Made by a program: the position numbers and the translations under genes | Notes under the pieces: generated by a model | Told to the model about the DNA's origin: nothing | The model's input: the letters and a program-made list of their open reading frames with translations, nothing else | Database searches by the model: none | DNA from: G963677085 sp963677085 | GTDB lineage: Bacteria; Planctomycetota; Planctomycetia; Pirellulales; Thermoguttaceae | Length of the DNA stretch: 64,000 nucleotides | Assembly (NCBI GenBank): GCA_963677085.2 | Contig: CAXXFH010000006.1 | Location: 976,480-1,040,479, forward strand | Reading direction: 5' to 3' | Shown here: piece by piece, positions 1 to 8,059 of the stretch | Numbering within the stretch: position 1 is the first letter of the stretch | How the letters are laid out: each line of letters starts with the position of its first letter

Positions 1-253
1 AAAGCACGGCGCCCCAACCGACCTCGGCAAAGGCATCGAGTTGCCGGTTCACGTCGTCCGACTTGAGCGTGCCGGTCAGTGCCCAAAAGGCCAACGGCGC
101 GGTATGGGTCGGTTTTTCGGAGGGTGTGGGTGCAGTGAGCCCCAAGGAAGGCGACACGGCTCCCGCGACTGCGCTTGCCGCGCACGTGCCAAGGAATTGC
201 CGACGGTCGACCGCCCCTACGAGTTGCGAGTTTTGCGTATTACGAGTCAACAT
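1..253 (-). CDS. Tat-signal secreted protein, N-terminal fragment (possible glycoside hydrolase)
   Basis: This is the N-terminal 84 residues of a leftward gene that runs off the left edge. The ATG at 253 has a good ribosome site (AAGGGAG, 5 bases upstream). Residues 17-32 read as a twin-arginine signal (DRRQFLGTCAASAVAGA), so export in folded form is likely. The mature start, with FWALTG and a segment of the type DDVNRQLDAFAEVGWGAVL, resembles the first strand and helix of a TIM-barrel glycosidase, as in GH2/GH106-like proteins. It lies 67 bp downstream of the GH99-like gene on the same strand, so it is probably the last visible gene of a carbohydrate operon. The family call is inference because most of the protein is missing. 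Confidence 0.6.
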   Translation of the reverse strand, partial: MLTRNTQNSQLVGAVDRRQFLGTCAASAVAGAVSPSLGLTAPTPSEKPTHTAPLAFWALTGTLKSDDVNRQLDAFAEVGWGAVL

Positions 254-320
254 ATTATCTCCCTTCGGTGTCGTTACAAGTCTGCAACGGGTCTTCCGGT
301 ATTGGGCCAAGCGTCCTCTG

Positions 321-1448
321 TCACTCCCCCAACACCACGCGCCGAATGGCCTTCAGATAGGCCGCGTCGGGATCGTCGCGGCATGGCACAAGCCACCCAC
401 CCTCGCCGATCTCGTTCCAGGCGTAGACCAGCGCCAGCCGATCTTTGGTTACCTGGTCCGGATGCACGTCCATCCACTGAGCCATGCGCTGCAAAAGATC
501 GGCAAACGCCTCGGGCGTTTTCCCCACGAAATACCAATGGCCCTTCGATCCTTTGAGCCCCAGGCCGCCAACTCCCTCCCAGGGGCGCACGTCCAAGCCC
601 TGGGTGGCCACGGGGATGAACGGTTGTCCGGGCGTGCCTTTCCACGCCTGAACGTTTGCCTCGACCAACTCCTGGTACGAGTGTTCCTCAGAATCGCCGG
701 CCCACGTACCTCGTGGTGAGGTATTGTAGCGTGTGCACATCGAAAACCCTTGTTCCGGTTTGGCGTTGCCGCAGCCGGCGACCGCCACGCCGGGGAATCC
801 CGCCGCGCGAGCGGCTTCTTGCAGGTAGGCCAATCCCTCGGCGTTGGCGTCTTTTGGCGAGGAGGAATAGAGGACAAGCAACGGTTTGCCTTCCACGCGG
901 AGATAGCGCGGGTGCTTGAATAGTTTCATCCAATAATGGGCTGCCTGCTTCCATGCATCGAGTCCGACGATCTCGAAACTGTTGTGGTTTGCCACCATCA
1001 GGCAAAACTCCATACGTTGGTTGTTCTTTGCCTCCAAGAACAGTTGCAGCCCACGGTTGATGGGGTGCGATTCGATGGCCGGGATATTGATGGGCCCTTC
1101 GTCGTCCTGCCAAACCCACACGAACGAAAAGAACGCCACGCCATGGTCCGCGGCGAGGTCGATCTGGCGTTGCATGATTTCCGGCGTGTCGTCGCGCCAT
1201 CCCCAAGGCGGCCGACGGCCGGCGAACTCGGTGCCCAACTTCTTGGTGAAGTGCGTCGGCATTCCCTTGGCCCAGGCGTTCTCGGGTTTGCCATCGTCGA
1301 ACGGGCACTGCCCGGCCCAGCCGTCGAAGTAGTACGCACCGAGTTTCATGCGGGGTTTGGCTTGCTGCGCTGCGGAGTCAGACGTCCATCCGACGGCAAC
1401 CAGCAAACCGATCGACAGAAGGATCTTCGCGCACGTATTCGTCTTCAT
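321..1448 (-). CDS. secreted GH99/WbsX-like glycoside hydrolase family protein
   Basis: About 375 residues with an N-terminal Sec signal (KILLSIGLLVAVGW, cleavage near SAAQQ). The mature protein starts KLGAYYFDGWAG, has a WGWRDDTPEIM segment and ends with YAWNEIGEGGWLVP. This pattern matches GH99-like/WbsX TIM-barrel proteins, where the WNE-GEG motif sits near the active site. I expect a periplasmic or extracellular enzyme acting on glycans; the substrate cannot be read from sequence. I chose the ATG at 1448; an in-frame GTG at 1457 is possible. It lies 62 bp after the 868-residue putative glycosidase and 67 bp before the Tat-signal gene, all leftward, which suggests one transcription unit for polysaccharide use. 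Confidence 0.75.
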   Translation of the reverse strand: MKTNTCAKILLSIGLLVAVGWTSDSAAQQAKPRMKLGAYYFDGWAGQCPFDDGKPENAWAKGMPTHFTKKLGTEFAGRRPPWGWRDDTPEIMQRQIDLAADHGVAFFSFVWVWQDDEGPINIPAIESHPINRGLQLFLEAKNNQRMEFCLMVANHNSFEIVGLDAWKQAAHYWMKLFKHPRYLRVEGKPLLVLYSSSPKDANAEGLAYLQEAARAAGFPGVAVAGCGNAKPEQGFSMCTRYNTSPRGTWAGDSEEHSYQELVEANVQAWKGTPGQPFIPVATQGLDVRPWEGVGGLGLKGSKGHWYFVGKTPEAFADLLQRMAQWMDVHPDQVTKDRLALVYAWNEIGEGGWLVPCRDDPDAAYLKAIRRVVLGE

Positions 1449-1510
1449 GATGTTCACAGCTCTCTGTGGGATAAGGGTGGGAAGGAACGGGGTGGAGGGA
1501 AACAGGAGAC

Positions 1511-4117
1511 TCAGTCGCGTATCAGACGTATCTCGTTTGCCCGCAGCTCAACAGCGCGGCGGCGATTGTTCCACGTCAGATAGACTTTTTGGGGCTTGGT
1601 GGTCCAGTTGGCCATGACAATCGCTTGCGATCCGTCCGGGGCCTCGAAGGCGTTGTGGAGCACCGGCGGTAGGTTTCTCGCGCCGGCCGGGATCAGTTCG
1701 GCGGTTTCCAGTCGCGGCGGATGGAGCATTTTGCCCAACGCCAAGTACGGACGTCCCGCGCCGTGGTAAAGCGTGATCCATTGACGCATGAAATCGTGAT
1801 CCACGGGAAGCGCAGGCCGCTGCACTTCGGTCACGGTGCCGTCGCCGGAGAGCTCTTCGATCTTCAAGTCGTCGAGCCAAACCGCGCCAGGTCCATTCAG
1901 CGGCAGTAACACGCGCAGCACGACCGTACCCTCGGGCATGCGGAAGTCGACCTGGCCACGCGACCACTGCGACGACTCCTCGGGATAAGGGATGGTCCAG
2001 GACTGAAGCAGGCTCATGCCCGGCGCGAGGGCCTTCAACGACACGCCGTTGGGCCGGTTGATCCCTTGGCTTCGCATCCACACGCTAAAGCGGTAGGTTT
2101 GCCCAGGGCGGAAATGTTCCGTCACCGCATAGTTCTGCGAGGCCATCGCCTGCTCGGTTGGCTTCCGACTGTGAAGTTTCAGGCTTGACGAGCCGCCGTG
2201 ACGTTCGACGTGGTCCACGCCTGTCTCGCCCATCGACCATCGCTCGCCGGGAAACAGCATCGTTCGGGGAAACTCGACGGGCCCCTCGTCGCTCCATCGC
2301 TCGAAGCCACCGTCGATGACCATCGGGCCGGAGCCGATCCCCAGACGCGCGATCAGGTGCGGAACTTGGCCCGTCACCAGGCACCAGGCCATCGCCCAGG
2401 GGTCTTGGCCCGTGTGATTGAGGTTGCTTTGGAACAGCGTTGGCAGATACTCGTGGTAAAGGTAGCTGAAGACCGAAGCCGGCTCGCCGCCGCCCCAGAT
2501 GACGTCGCAATCGCGGTAGTCTTGAATGCCGAACTGCTGAATGTACCACTCGTTGGGCTCCTCGCAGCCGAGGACCGCGTTGACGCCCGCTGCGCGGCAA
2601 TCGCGAGCCATCGTCTCCAATTGCCGGTGAAAGGCCTCCGACGCCCAGAGACCGGGACCCTGCGGATGTCCATGCGTGCGGCTGTAGCAGAAGGGATACC
2701 GGCCGCCCACCACCTGGTCGATTTGGATGACCTCCGCACCGTGCCGGACGCACTCAACGGCCGATCGGTTCAACCACTCGATGGTCCACGGGTCGCCGGG
2801 ACACAGAACGCATTGCTGACCGCCCCGCAGCCAGATGCAATCGCGAATCATCGGTTTTCCCATGCGATCGACGACCGCGTGCGGCCGAGCGGCTTCGAGT
2901 TGGTCACGGTTGTCCCAGAGGTAGCTGCCGTCGGGGCGCTGGCCGTAACAGAGCCCCATGTTGTAGCCCGACGGCCACAGGAACGTGTGCCCCCCGACCT
3001 CGCGCCCGCAGCGGACCAGTCGTCCGAATTGCTCGTCCGACGGATAGGCGGGAAAATACTCCGGCCCAACCCATTTGCCGCCGTGCTCCCAGCCCCAGTA
3101 GGAAATGATGAGCGGCGTCCCTTGCGGATACTCCTTGTGCCAGTAATCGCGCAACCACGACTCGATCCGCTCCGGTTCCGAGAGCCACGCCCGGGTGAAA
3201 CGGACCATGGCCGGGCCTTGTTGGATCCACTCGGGCAGGTCGTCGCGTTCGGCGAAGGTCTTCGCACACCAGCTCTGCTTGATGGCCCATGCCTTGTATT
3301 TGTCCGCCGCGTCGCGCCAATCGGTCGGCCTGCCGCTCTCGGGACTCGAGAACGCGGCCAGGACCGATTCATAGGGCAGTGTGAAATGTTCTTGCTCAAA
3401 GCACCGATGGAGCCAGCCCAATTCGAGTCCCTGAACCGCTCTTTTCTTAAAGAATACGCTCTTCTGATACCCTTGGCCATCGTAGGCCGCCGTGTAGACG
3501 CCGCCTCGATCGTTGTAACAACAGGCGAAGGCGGCCGCCAAGGAACCGGGCTGATCGTAGCGCCGTGCCCGACCCACCTTCCACGCGGAAGGCCGCAACA
3601 CGCCTCCCTTGGTGTTCCCCGCAACCACGGCGTCTCCGTCGGACAACTTGGCCTCGATGATCGGATACGTGATCGACTGGAGCGTCACGCCCTCGGGCAG
3701 CGTGGCTTCCAGGCCGAATCGCACCTGGTCGTCGTCGCCCCGGAGAAAGACGGTGCACACTAGAGCAATCGGTTTCTCGGCGAACCCTTCGAACGTCAGC
3801 TTCGCGCCCTGGTCCGCCCCGTTCGACCACGGCTCCACGCGGAGTTGCTTGGCCTCGCTGGCGTGGCAGGATTTCGTGGCCGCGGCCTGCTGGCCTACGG
3901 AATAGGTGAAACGAAAAAGCGGCGCCGTCGCATCGTCGGCGACCAGTTCCCGGCCGGTCCGTTTGTCGACCATCGAGCGGATTGCTCCGCGCGACGACAA
4001 CACGAGGGCCACCGCGTCGTTTTCGACGACCGAGTGATCACCGGGCTGGGCGCCGAGTACGGCGGTCAAGATCAAAGTGCTGAGAATCACGGCAAGTTCC
4101 TTCCAATTGCGGCGCAA
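1511..4117 (-). CDS. secreted putative glycosidase (DUF6259-like) with C-terminal carbohydrate-binding-like domain
   Basis: About 868 residues. The N-terminus has a positive stretch (MRRNWK) and a hydrophobic run typical of a Sec signal, ending near LGAQPG. Residues 30-270 look like a beta-sandwich, starting VENDAVALVLSSRGAIRSMVDKRTG. Residues 290-580 look like a TIM barrel with WGWEHGGKW, CIWLRGG, VIQIDQVVG and GCEEPNEW acidic motifs. Residues 600-750 (GGFERW... ending VWLDDLKIEEL) resemble a CBM4/9-type jelly roll. This layout is that of uncharacterised glycosidases of the DUF6259 type; the exact family is inferred. The start is uncertain: TTG at 4117 gives a normal signal n-region but has no ribosome site, while GTG at 4090 has GGAAGGA 7 bases upstream. 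Confidence 0.7.
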   Translation of the reverse strand: MRRNWKELAVILSTLILTAVLGAQPGDHSVVENDAVALVLSSRGAIRSMVDKRTGRELVADDATAPLFRFTYSVGQQAAATKSCHASEAKQLRVEPWSNGADQGAKLTFEGFAEKPIALVCTVFLRGDDDQVRFGLEATLPEGVTLQSITYPIIEAKLSDGDAVVAGNTKGGVLRPSAWKVGRARRYDQPGSLAAAFACCYNDRGGVYTAAYDGQGYQKSVFFKKRAVQGLELGWLHRCFEQEHFTLPYESVLAAFSSPESGRPTDWRDAADKYKAWAIKQSWCAKTFAERDDLPEWIQQGPAMVRFTRAWLSEPERIESWLRDYWHKEYPQGTPLIISYWGWEHGGKWVGPEYFPAYPSDEQFGRLVRCGREVGGHTFLWPSGYNMGLCYGQRPDGSYLWDNRDQLEAARPHAVVDRMGKPMIRDCIWLRGGQQCVLCPGDPWTIEWLNRSAVECVRHGAEVIQIDQVVGGRYPFCYSRTHGHPQGPGLWASEAFHRQLETMARDCRAAGVNAVLGCEEPNEWYIQQFGIQDYRDCDVIWGGGEPASVFSYLYHEYLPTLFQSNLNHTGQDPWAMAWCLVTGQVPHLIARLGIGSGPMVIDGGFERWSDEGPVEFPRTMLFPGERWSMGETGVDHVERHGGSSSLKLHSRKPTEQAMASQNYAVTEHFRPGQTYRFSVWMRSQGINRPNGVSLKALAPGMSLLQSWTIPYPEESSQWSRGQVDFRMPEGTVVLRVLLPLNGPGAVWLDDLKIEELSGDGTVTEVQRPALPVDHDFMRQWITLYHGAGRPYLALGKMLHPPRLETAELIPAGARNLPPVLHNAFEAPDGSQAIVMANWTTKPQKVYLTWNNRRRAVELRANEIRLIRD

Positions 4118-4129
4118 AGCGTGTCAAAC

Positions 4130-4360
4130 ATACTCAAACTGCAAATGGTTTTGACATTGGAGCCGCAGATGGACGCAAATAGACGCAGATAGAAGCGACT
4201 CCAACATCAACGGATCATCTGGTGTGAGAGACTATTGAGGAGCCTCGTCTTCATGGCGTGGTCCACCCAGATAACTCACGTTTTCAAGTCGTTTTCGTCA
4301 TCCGCGTGTATCTGTATTCATCTGCGGCTTCCTCCTGTTTTCAGTTTGTGTAACATACGA
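4130..4360. repeat. long imperfect inverted repeat between genes
   Basis: The gap upstream of the putative glycosidase holds two facing arms about 110 bp apart. The left arm (4130-4190) reads through CTCAAACTGCAAATGG and GAGCCGCAGATGGACGC. The right arm (4300-4360) carries the reverse complement, ATTCATCTGCGGCTTCC and then TTTTCAGTTTGTG. The arms match imperfectly over about 60 bp. It could fold as a cruciform or be a degenerate small mobile element. No gene is seen between the arms. Confidence 0.6.
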
Positions 4361-4372
4361 TGTCGGCCAACG

Positions 4373-5233
4373 TTAGTCGGTCAAATTCACTATTTCTCGT
4401 CCATCGCAGGTGGCCAGCGCGCGGTAGGTTTCCATTTCGATTGTTTCACTTAGAAACCGCACGCTTCCGTCGGCCAGCAGAAAATGGGCACCGCCCTGGT
4501 GATGGCTGCCCATCGGTAGGTGATTGAAATCGACCGAGTCGGCAACACGTTCCACGTTGGCGTTGATCGGGTGATCCACCACGCGAAAGGCGTAGCTGGA
4601 ATCGCTTTGGTTCCAGGCCCCCAAGATCCACGGCCGGACGTTGCCTGCGGGCGCCACGTAGGGGCCGCTCGAATCGTGTTGGACGAACTCTCCCACGGCC
4701 AGCGTGTTGCTCAGACCGTCGCGAACTTGGGCGACCGATCGGACTTCTTGCCAGCCGAAGATCCCATTATGCGGATAGATCGATGTACTATCGTCGATAA
4801 TCGCGCCGCCGACGCCTTGATAGGTCGTCAAGGCGCCGTTTCTCGGATCACCCAGGCCTTCGATCACCGTCGGCGAAGTATAGCTGGGACAGAGATAAAC
4901 GGCCAGCGACGTATACCGATAGGGCTCGGCGTACGTGTCGCCATCGAGGTCGAGTTTGTCGTAGATCGCCGACTGCTCGATATAGGGCAGCAGATGCGAG
5001 AACAGCCCATGGGTTGCCCGAGCAGGGCTTCCCGGAGGAAAGTATTCGCGGTTGGACGTGATGTAGCCGTGAATGGCCAGGCCGATCTGCTTGAGGTTGT
5101 TCGAGCAGTGCATCCGCCGCGCCGCTTCCCGCGCCGATTGCACCGCGGGAAGCAACAAGGCAATGAGAATACCAATGATGGCGATTACCACCAAAAGTTC
5201 AACAAGGGTAAACCCCTTGCACCTTGGACGCAT
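4373..5233 (-). CDS. DUF1559 domain pseudopilin-like protein
   Basis: About 286 residues. The N-terminus MRPRCKGFTLVELLVVIAII is a type IV pilin/pseudopilin signal: a basic leader, prepilin peptidase cleavage G/FTLVE, and a hydrophobic helix. EAARRMHCSNNLKQIGLA follows, the hallmark of the DUF1559 family that is hugely expanded in planctomycetes. The C-terminus carries the family motif H-x9-DG (AHFLLADGSVRFL). These proteins are thought to be exported by a type II/IV pilus-like machine; their roles are unknown. I chose ATG 5233 because AAAGGAG lies 7 bases upstream; the reading frame stays open further upstream to 5311. It sits between the glycosidase and the PEP-CTERM gene, all leftward. Confidence 0.85.
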   Translation of the reverse strand: MRPRCKGFTLVELLVVIAIIGILIALLLPAVQSAREAARRMHCSNNLKQIGLAIHGYITSNREYFPPGSPARATHGLFSHLLPYIEQSAIYDKLDLDGDTYAEPYRYTSLAVYLCPSYTSPTVIEGLGDPRNGALTTYQGVGGAIIDDSTSIYPHNGIFGWQEVRSVAQVRDGLSNTLAVGEFVQHDSSGPYVAPAGNVRPWILGAWNQSDSSYAFRVVDHPINANVERVADSVDFNHLPMGSHHQGGAHFLLADGSVRFLSETIEMETYRALATCDGREIVNLTD

Positions 5234-5388
5234 GAGGTCGCTCCTTTGCGACAAGGTTGTGGCCCAACACTTTCCGTCTGGCCTGTTGTGGTTACACGGT
5301 GCGCATCGCATAAACGAACACCCGAAGCGTTGGTCCCGAGAAGCGACAAAGTGCTACATCCCCTTTCTACTACAACCTCCCGCGCCGC

Positions 5389-6111
5389 CTAGCGACGGCG
5401 TGCGGCAACCATGGCGAACAAGCCGCCAAGCCCCAAGAGCAGCGTCAGCGTCGACGGCTCGGGCACGGTGGCCGAGATCGTGAAGTCGTCGAAACGCACG
5501 GCGTTCGTTGCATTCGGATCTATAAACAGGCCGAATGCATCAACGCTGCCAGAGGGCAAGTCCGACGTACGAGCCGAACTAGCAACGCTCAGTGCCGTTC
5601 CCGGCTCGAAGGTTAGATCCCGCCACGCCGCGGCCGCCGTGGTCCACTCGAACTCGCGTAACGTGAACGACGAGCTTGTAACGCCATATGCTTCGTCCGT
5701 GGCGAACCAATCCGAACCGATCCGGACAGCGATTCGCACGAAGTCTTCCGCTATGTTATTCTTCACTTTGAACGATATGGATTCCAGCAGCAACGTGGAA
5801 ACACTGCCTGGCTCAGTCGTCCAGGCGATGACTTCGTCGTAGTTGGTGAGGCTGGCATAGCCGTAGCTGCCGACACTGCCGTTGTACTGGAAAATGGGAT
5901 CATTGGTGGAATCGGAGAAATTCTTGGCATATTCGGGTGGATCGCCTGGAACATTCACGTGTCCATACCAACCAACATTCGAAAGACCAGCACGGTCCGA
6001 CGGAGCAGTGTCGTCGTCGAAGCCCTCGGTGTAGATCACCTCGGCGTGTGCCTGGGTTCCGAGAAGCAGTCCCATCGCCACAATCAAACTCGCTCGGGTC
6101 AACGCGTTCAT
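5389..6111 (-). CDS. PEP-CTERM sorting domain protein
   Basis: About 240 residues. There is a Sec signal (LTRASLIVAMGLLLGTQAHA), a beta-rich mature part beginning EVIYTEGFDDD, and a C-terminal sorting signal: VPEPSTL, a hydrophobic helix (LTLLLGLGGLFAMVA) and a basic tail (ARRR). PEP-CTERM proteins are recognised by an exosortase and processed for the cell surface or matrix. The middle resembles a carbohydrate-binding or LamG-like sandwich, but I cannot name a family. Two ATGs are adjacent; the second (6111) has AAGGAG at better spacing. No exosortase gene is in the window. Confidence 0.8.
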   Translation of the reverse strand: MNALTRASLIVAMGLLLGTQAHAEVIYTEGFDDDTAPSDRAGLSNVGWYGHVNVPGDPPEYAKNFSDSTNDPIFQYNGSVGSYGYASLTNYDEVIAWTTEPGSVSTLLLESISFKVKNNIAEDFVRIAVRIGSDWFATDEAYGVTSSSFTLREFEWTTAAAAWRDLTFEPGTALSVASSARTSDLPSGSVDAFGLFIDPNATNAVRFDDFTISATVPEPSTLTLLLGLGGLFAMVAARRR

Positions 6112-6400
6112 CATACATCTCCTTCAAAGAAAAGTTGGATTGACATTACCCGGCCACCCCCAGTTGAACATCCATCTGTCTAGTATGGTTCGAAAAAAGG
6201 CCCTAGCAATGGACTGGACGGTTGCGCCAACCCGGGAATTTGGCTGTCTACAGCCGTATGGCCGCGAGGAGGTACCTTACGGGCTATGACGTGGTAGAAT
6301 TGAGCGGTGTTTATCGGGGGGCTATCGAAACGTTCACGCCAGGGTGGTAGTACTGCCCCCCACAGAAAACCAATCCCATCTCAACCATCGCGGGAAACGT

Positions 6401-7327
6401 ATGGGCCGTGCCATTCGAGAAGAGTATTTCCGTTATTTCCCGATCAGCGAGCGAGAGCGACGCTGGGGGTTGTATGTCACGGCCGTGGGACGACTCGTGC
6501 AGGCCATGCCAGGCCGACCTCATCAAGACCATCCCAGCCCATATTACTTTCTCTGGGAGAAAGGCCGCGTACTGCCCAACGAATACGGTATACACTATGT
6601 CACCCAAGGCACGGGCGAATTCGAAAGCGAGCGGACTGGCCTGCAATCGGTCGCAGCGGGGCACATCATGGTGCTGTTTCCCGGCGTGTGGCATCGGTAC
6701 CGACCCGTCGAAAACCTCGCCTGGACATACTATTGGGTCCACTTCGGCGGCCGCTACATGGATTCGCTCGTTTCCGAGAAGTTCATTTCACCAGACACCC
6801 CTATTCTGAAAACGGGCGTTAACGAGGGCCTGCTGCATCCCTATCTCAGCATGATCGATTGCGCACACACAGAACCGCCCGGCTACGCGCAACTAATGTC
6901 CGGGTGTATTCTCCAACTGCTAGGAACCGCGTTGACCACGGCCAACGGTCAAACCGATGCAGGAAGCTCGAACGAGATCGCTCGGCAGGCTGTGCTTGCG
7001 ATGGAACAAGGTGTCGAAGAGCAGATCGACATGAAGCGTCTTGCCGCGTCGTTTCACCTTAGCTACGACCGCTTCCGACACATCTTCCGACAGCACGTCG
7101 GACAACCTCCGCACCGCTACCTTCGGCAACTGCGCATCAACCGTGCCAAGGAACTGCTAAGCGGCACGGAACTGTCGGTCAAGGAGATTGCCGCCTTACT
7201 CCGCTTCGAAGACAACTACCACTTCTCGCGGATCTTCAAAGAGAAGATAGGTATGTCGCCGTCGCGGTGGCGTGGAAACTCGCGCCGAGGCCGCCCAGAC
7301 CGGCCTCCGATTTCCGATCAGTATTGA
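6401..7327 (+). CDS. AraC family transcriptional regulator
   Basis: About 308 residues. The N-terminal half is a cupin-like sensing domain (FLWEKGRVLPNEYGIHYVTQGTGEFES, AAGHIMVLFPGVWHRY). The C-terminal 100 residues form a double helix-turn-helix: MKRLAASFHLSYDRFRHIFRQ, then the signature RAKELLSGTELSVKEIAALL followed by FSRIFKEKIGMSPSRWR. Such proteins usually activate sugar-use genes when the sugar is bound. It faces away from the leftward carbohydrate group and lies 0.7 kb upstream of the rightward symporter operon, so either could be its target. I chose ATG 6401, which starts MGRAIREEYFRYFP; an upstream in-frame start at 6344 is less likely. Confidence 0.88.
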   Translation: MGRAIREEYFRYFPISERERRWGLYVTAVGRLVQAMPGRPHQDHPSPYYFLWEKGRVLPNEYGIHYVTQGTGEFESERTGLQSVAAGHIMVLFPGVWHRYRPVENLAWTYYWVHFGGRYMDSLVSEKFISPDTPILKTGVNEGLLHPYLSMIDCAHTEPPGYAQLMSGCILQLLGTALTTANGQTDAGSSNEIARQAVLAMEQGVEEQIDMKRLAASFHLSYDRFRHIFRQHVGQPPHRYLRQLRINRAKELLSGTELSVKEIAALLRFEDNYHFSRIFKEKIGMSPSRWRGNSRRGRPDRPPISDQY

Positions 7328-7439
7328 TGTATTGATCCTGCCTTCTTCTCTCTTCGTGTCCTTCATGATCTTCGTGGTATTCGAAAATTTCGTAACCAGT
7401 TCTATCCCCGAGAGTTCAATCACCATCTGAAATCAGATA

Positions 7440-7680
7440 GTCGAACAAGGGTCTCGGGAGAGGTCGAGAGGGCATCTCGCCAAGGCGCCAAGAAAAGAGA
7501 AAAAACTCCGTCCTTTGCGTCTTTGCGCCTTGGCGAGATAAAGCCTTGAAAACCAATGGACCGTGACAAAGGAAAACCGTGGAAAAGGTTGCCACAAAAA
7601 GCACGATAAGTCACGAAAAGTAGCCTGGGAAGCGTTCGCCCAAGGCACGGCATTTTTGTGTTTTTCGTGGCAATAGCAAC
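7440..7680. repeat. two palindromic dispersed repeats in a 0.7 kb gene-free gap
   Basis: The 732-bp gap between the regulator and the symporter has no convincing gene. It holds two inverted repeats: ATCTCGCCAAGGCGCCAAGA (7474-7493) facing TCTTTGCGCCTTGGCGAGAT (7520-7539), and TGCCACAAAAAGCACG (about 7590-7605) facing TGTGTTTTTCGTGGCA (about 7657-7672). The first type recurs at 44690-44740 and, as one arm, near 47760. They could form hairpins in RNA; their function is unknown. Confidence 0.65.
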
Positions 7681-7986
7681 CCACCACTCAAAATGCAACC
7701 GTTCTCCTGCTTCCCGTGAACGGTTACCGAAGTCCTTCCAATTTCTTGACGCGGGAAGGGAAAATGGAAACGCTTTCTTTCCCTTTCTCCCGCATTTCCC
7801 CTTTTCCCTTCTCACCCATCCTTCGGGTCGATCAACCGGGTTAACGGCGCCGGCATGGCCCCCGGCTCTTCAGGTTTGATAAAGCCATAGGCCCCCAAAA
7901 CTACGAGCTTGCGCCTCTTTTATTGGTGGGCGATGTACGATGTGGTCGCGCCGCATGTTATTTTTGGCTGTCTTGTTGTTTGGCTT

Positions 7987-8015
7987 TTGACAACGGAACA
8001 CCGCACGAATAAGGT
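7987..8015 (+). promoter_or_regulatory. candidate sigma-70-type promoter for the symporter operon
   Basis: TTGACA at 7987-7992 is followed after 17 bases by TAAGGT (8010-8015), 45 bp before the symporter start. The -35 is perfect but the -10 is poor, so this is only a candidate. Confidence 0.25.
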
Positions 8016-8059
8016 CAAAGTTCGTTGATCGACGTACAGCGCAAAAACAGGAGTCGGTT

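Noticed and set aside
2198..3763. 521-residue plus-strand open frame opposite the putative glycosidase
   Set aside because: It is a shadow frame of high-GC DNA without motifs, while the opposite strand has a clear enzyme.
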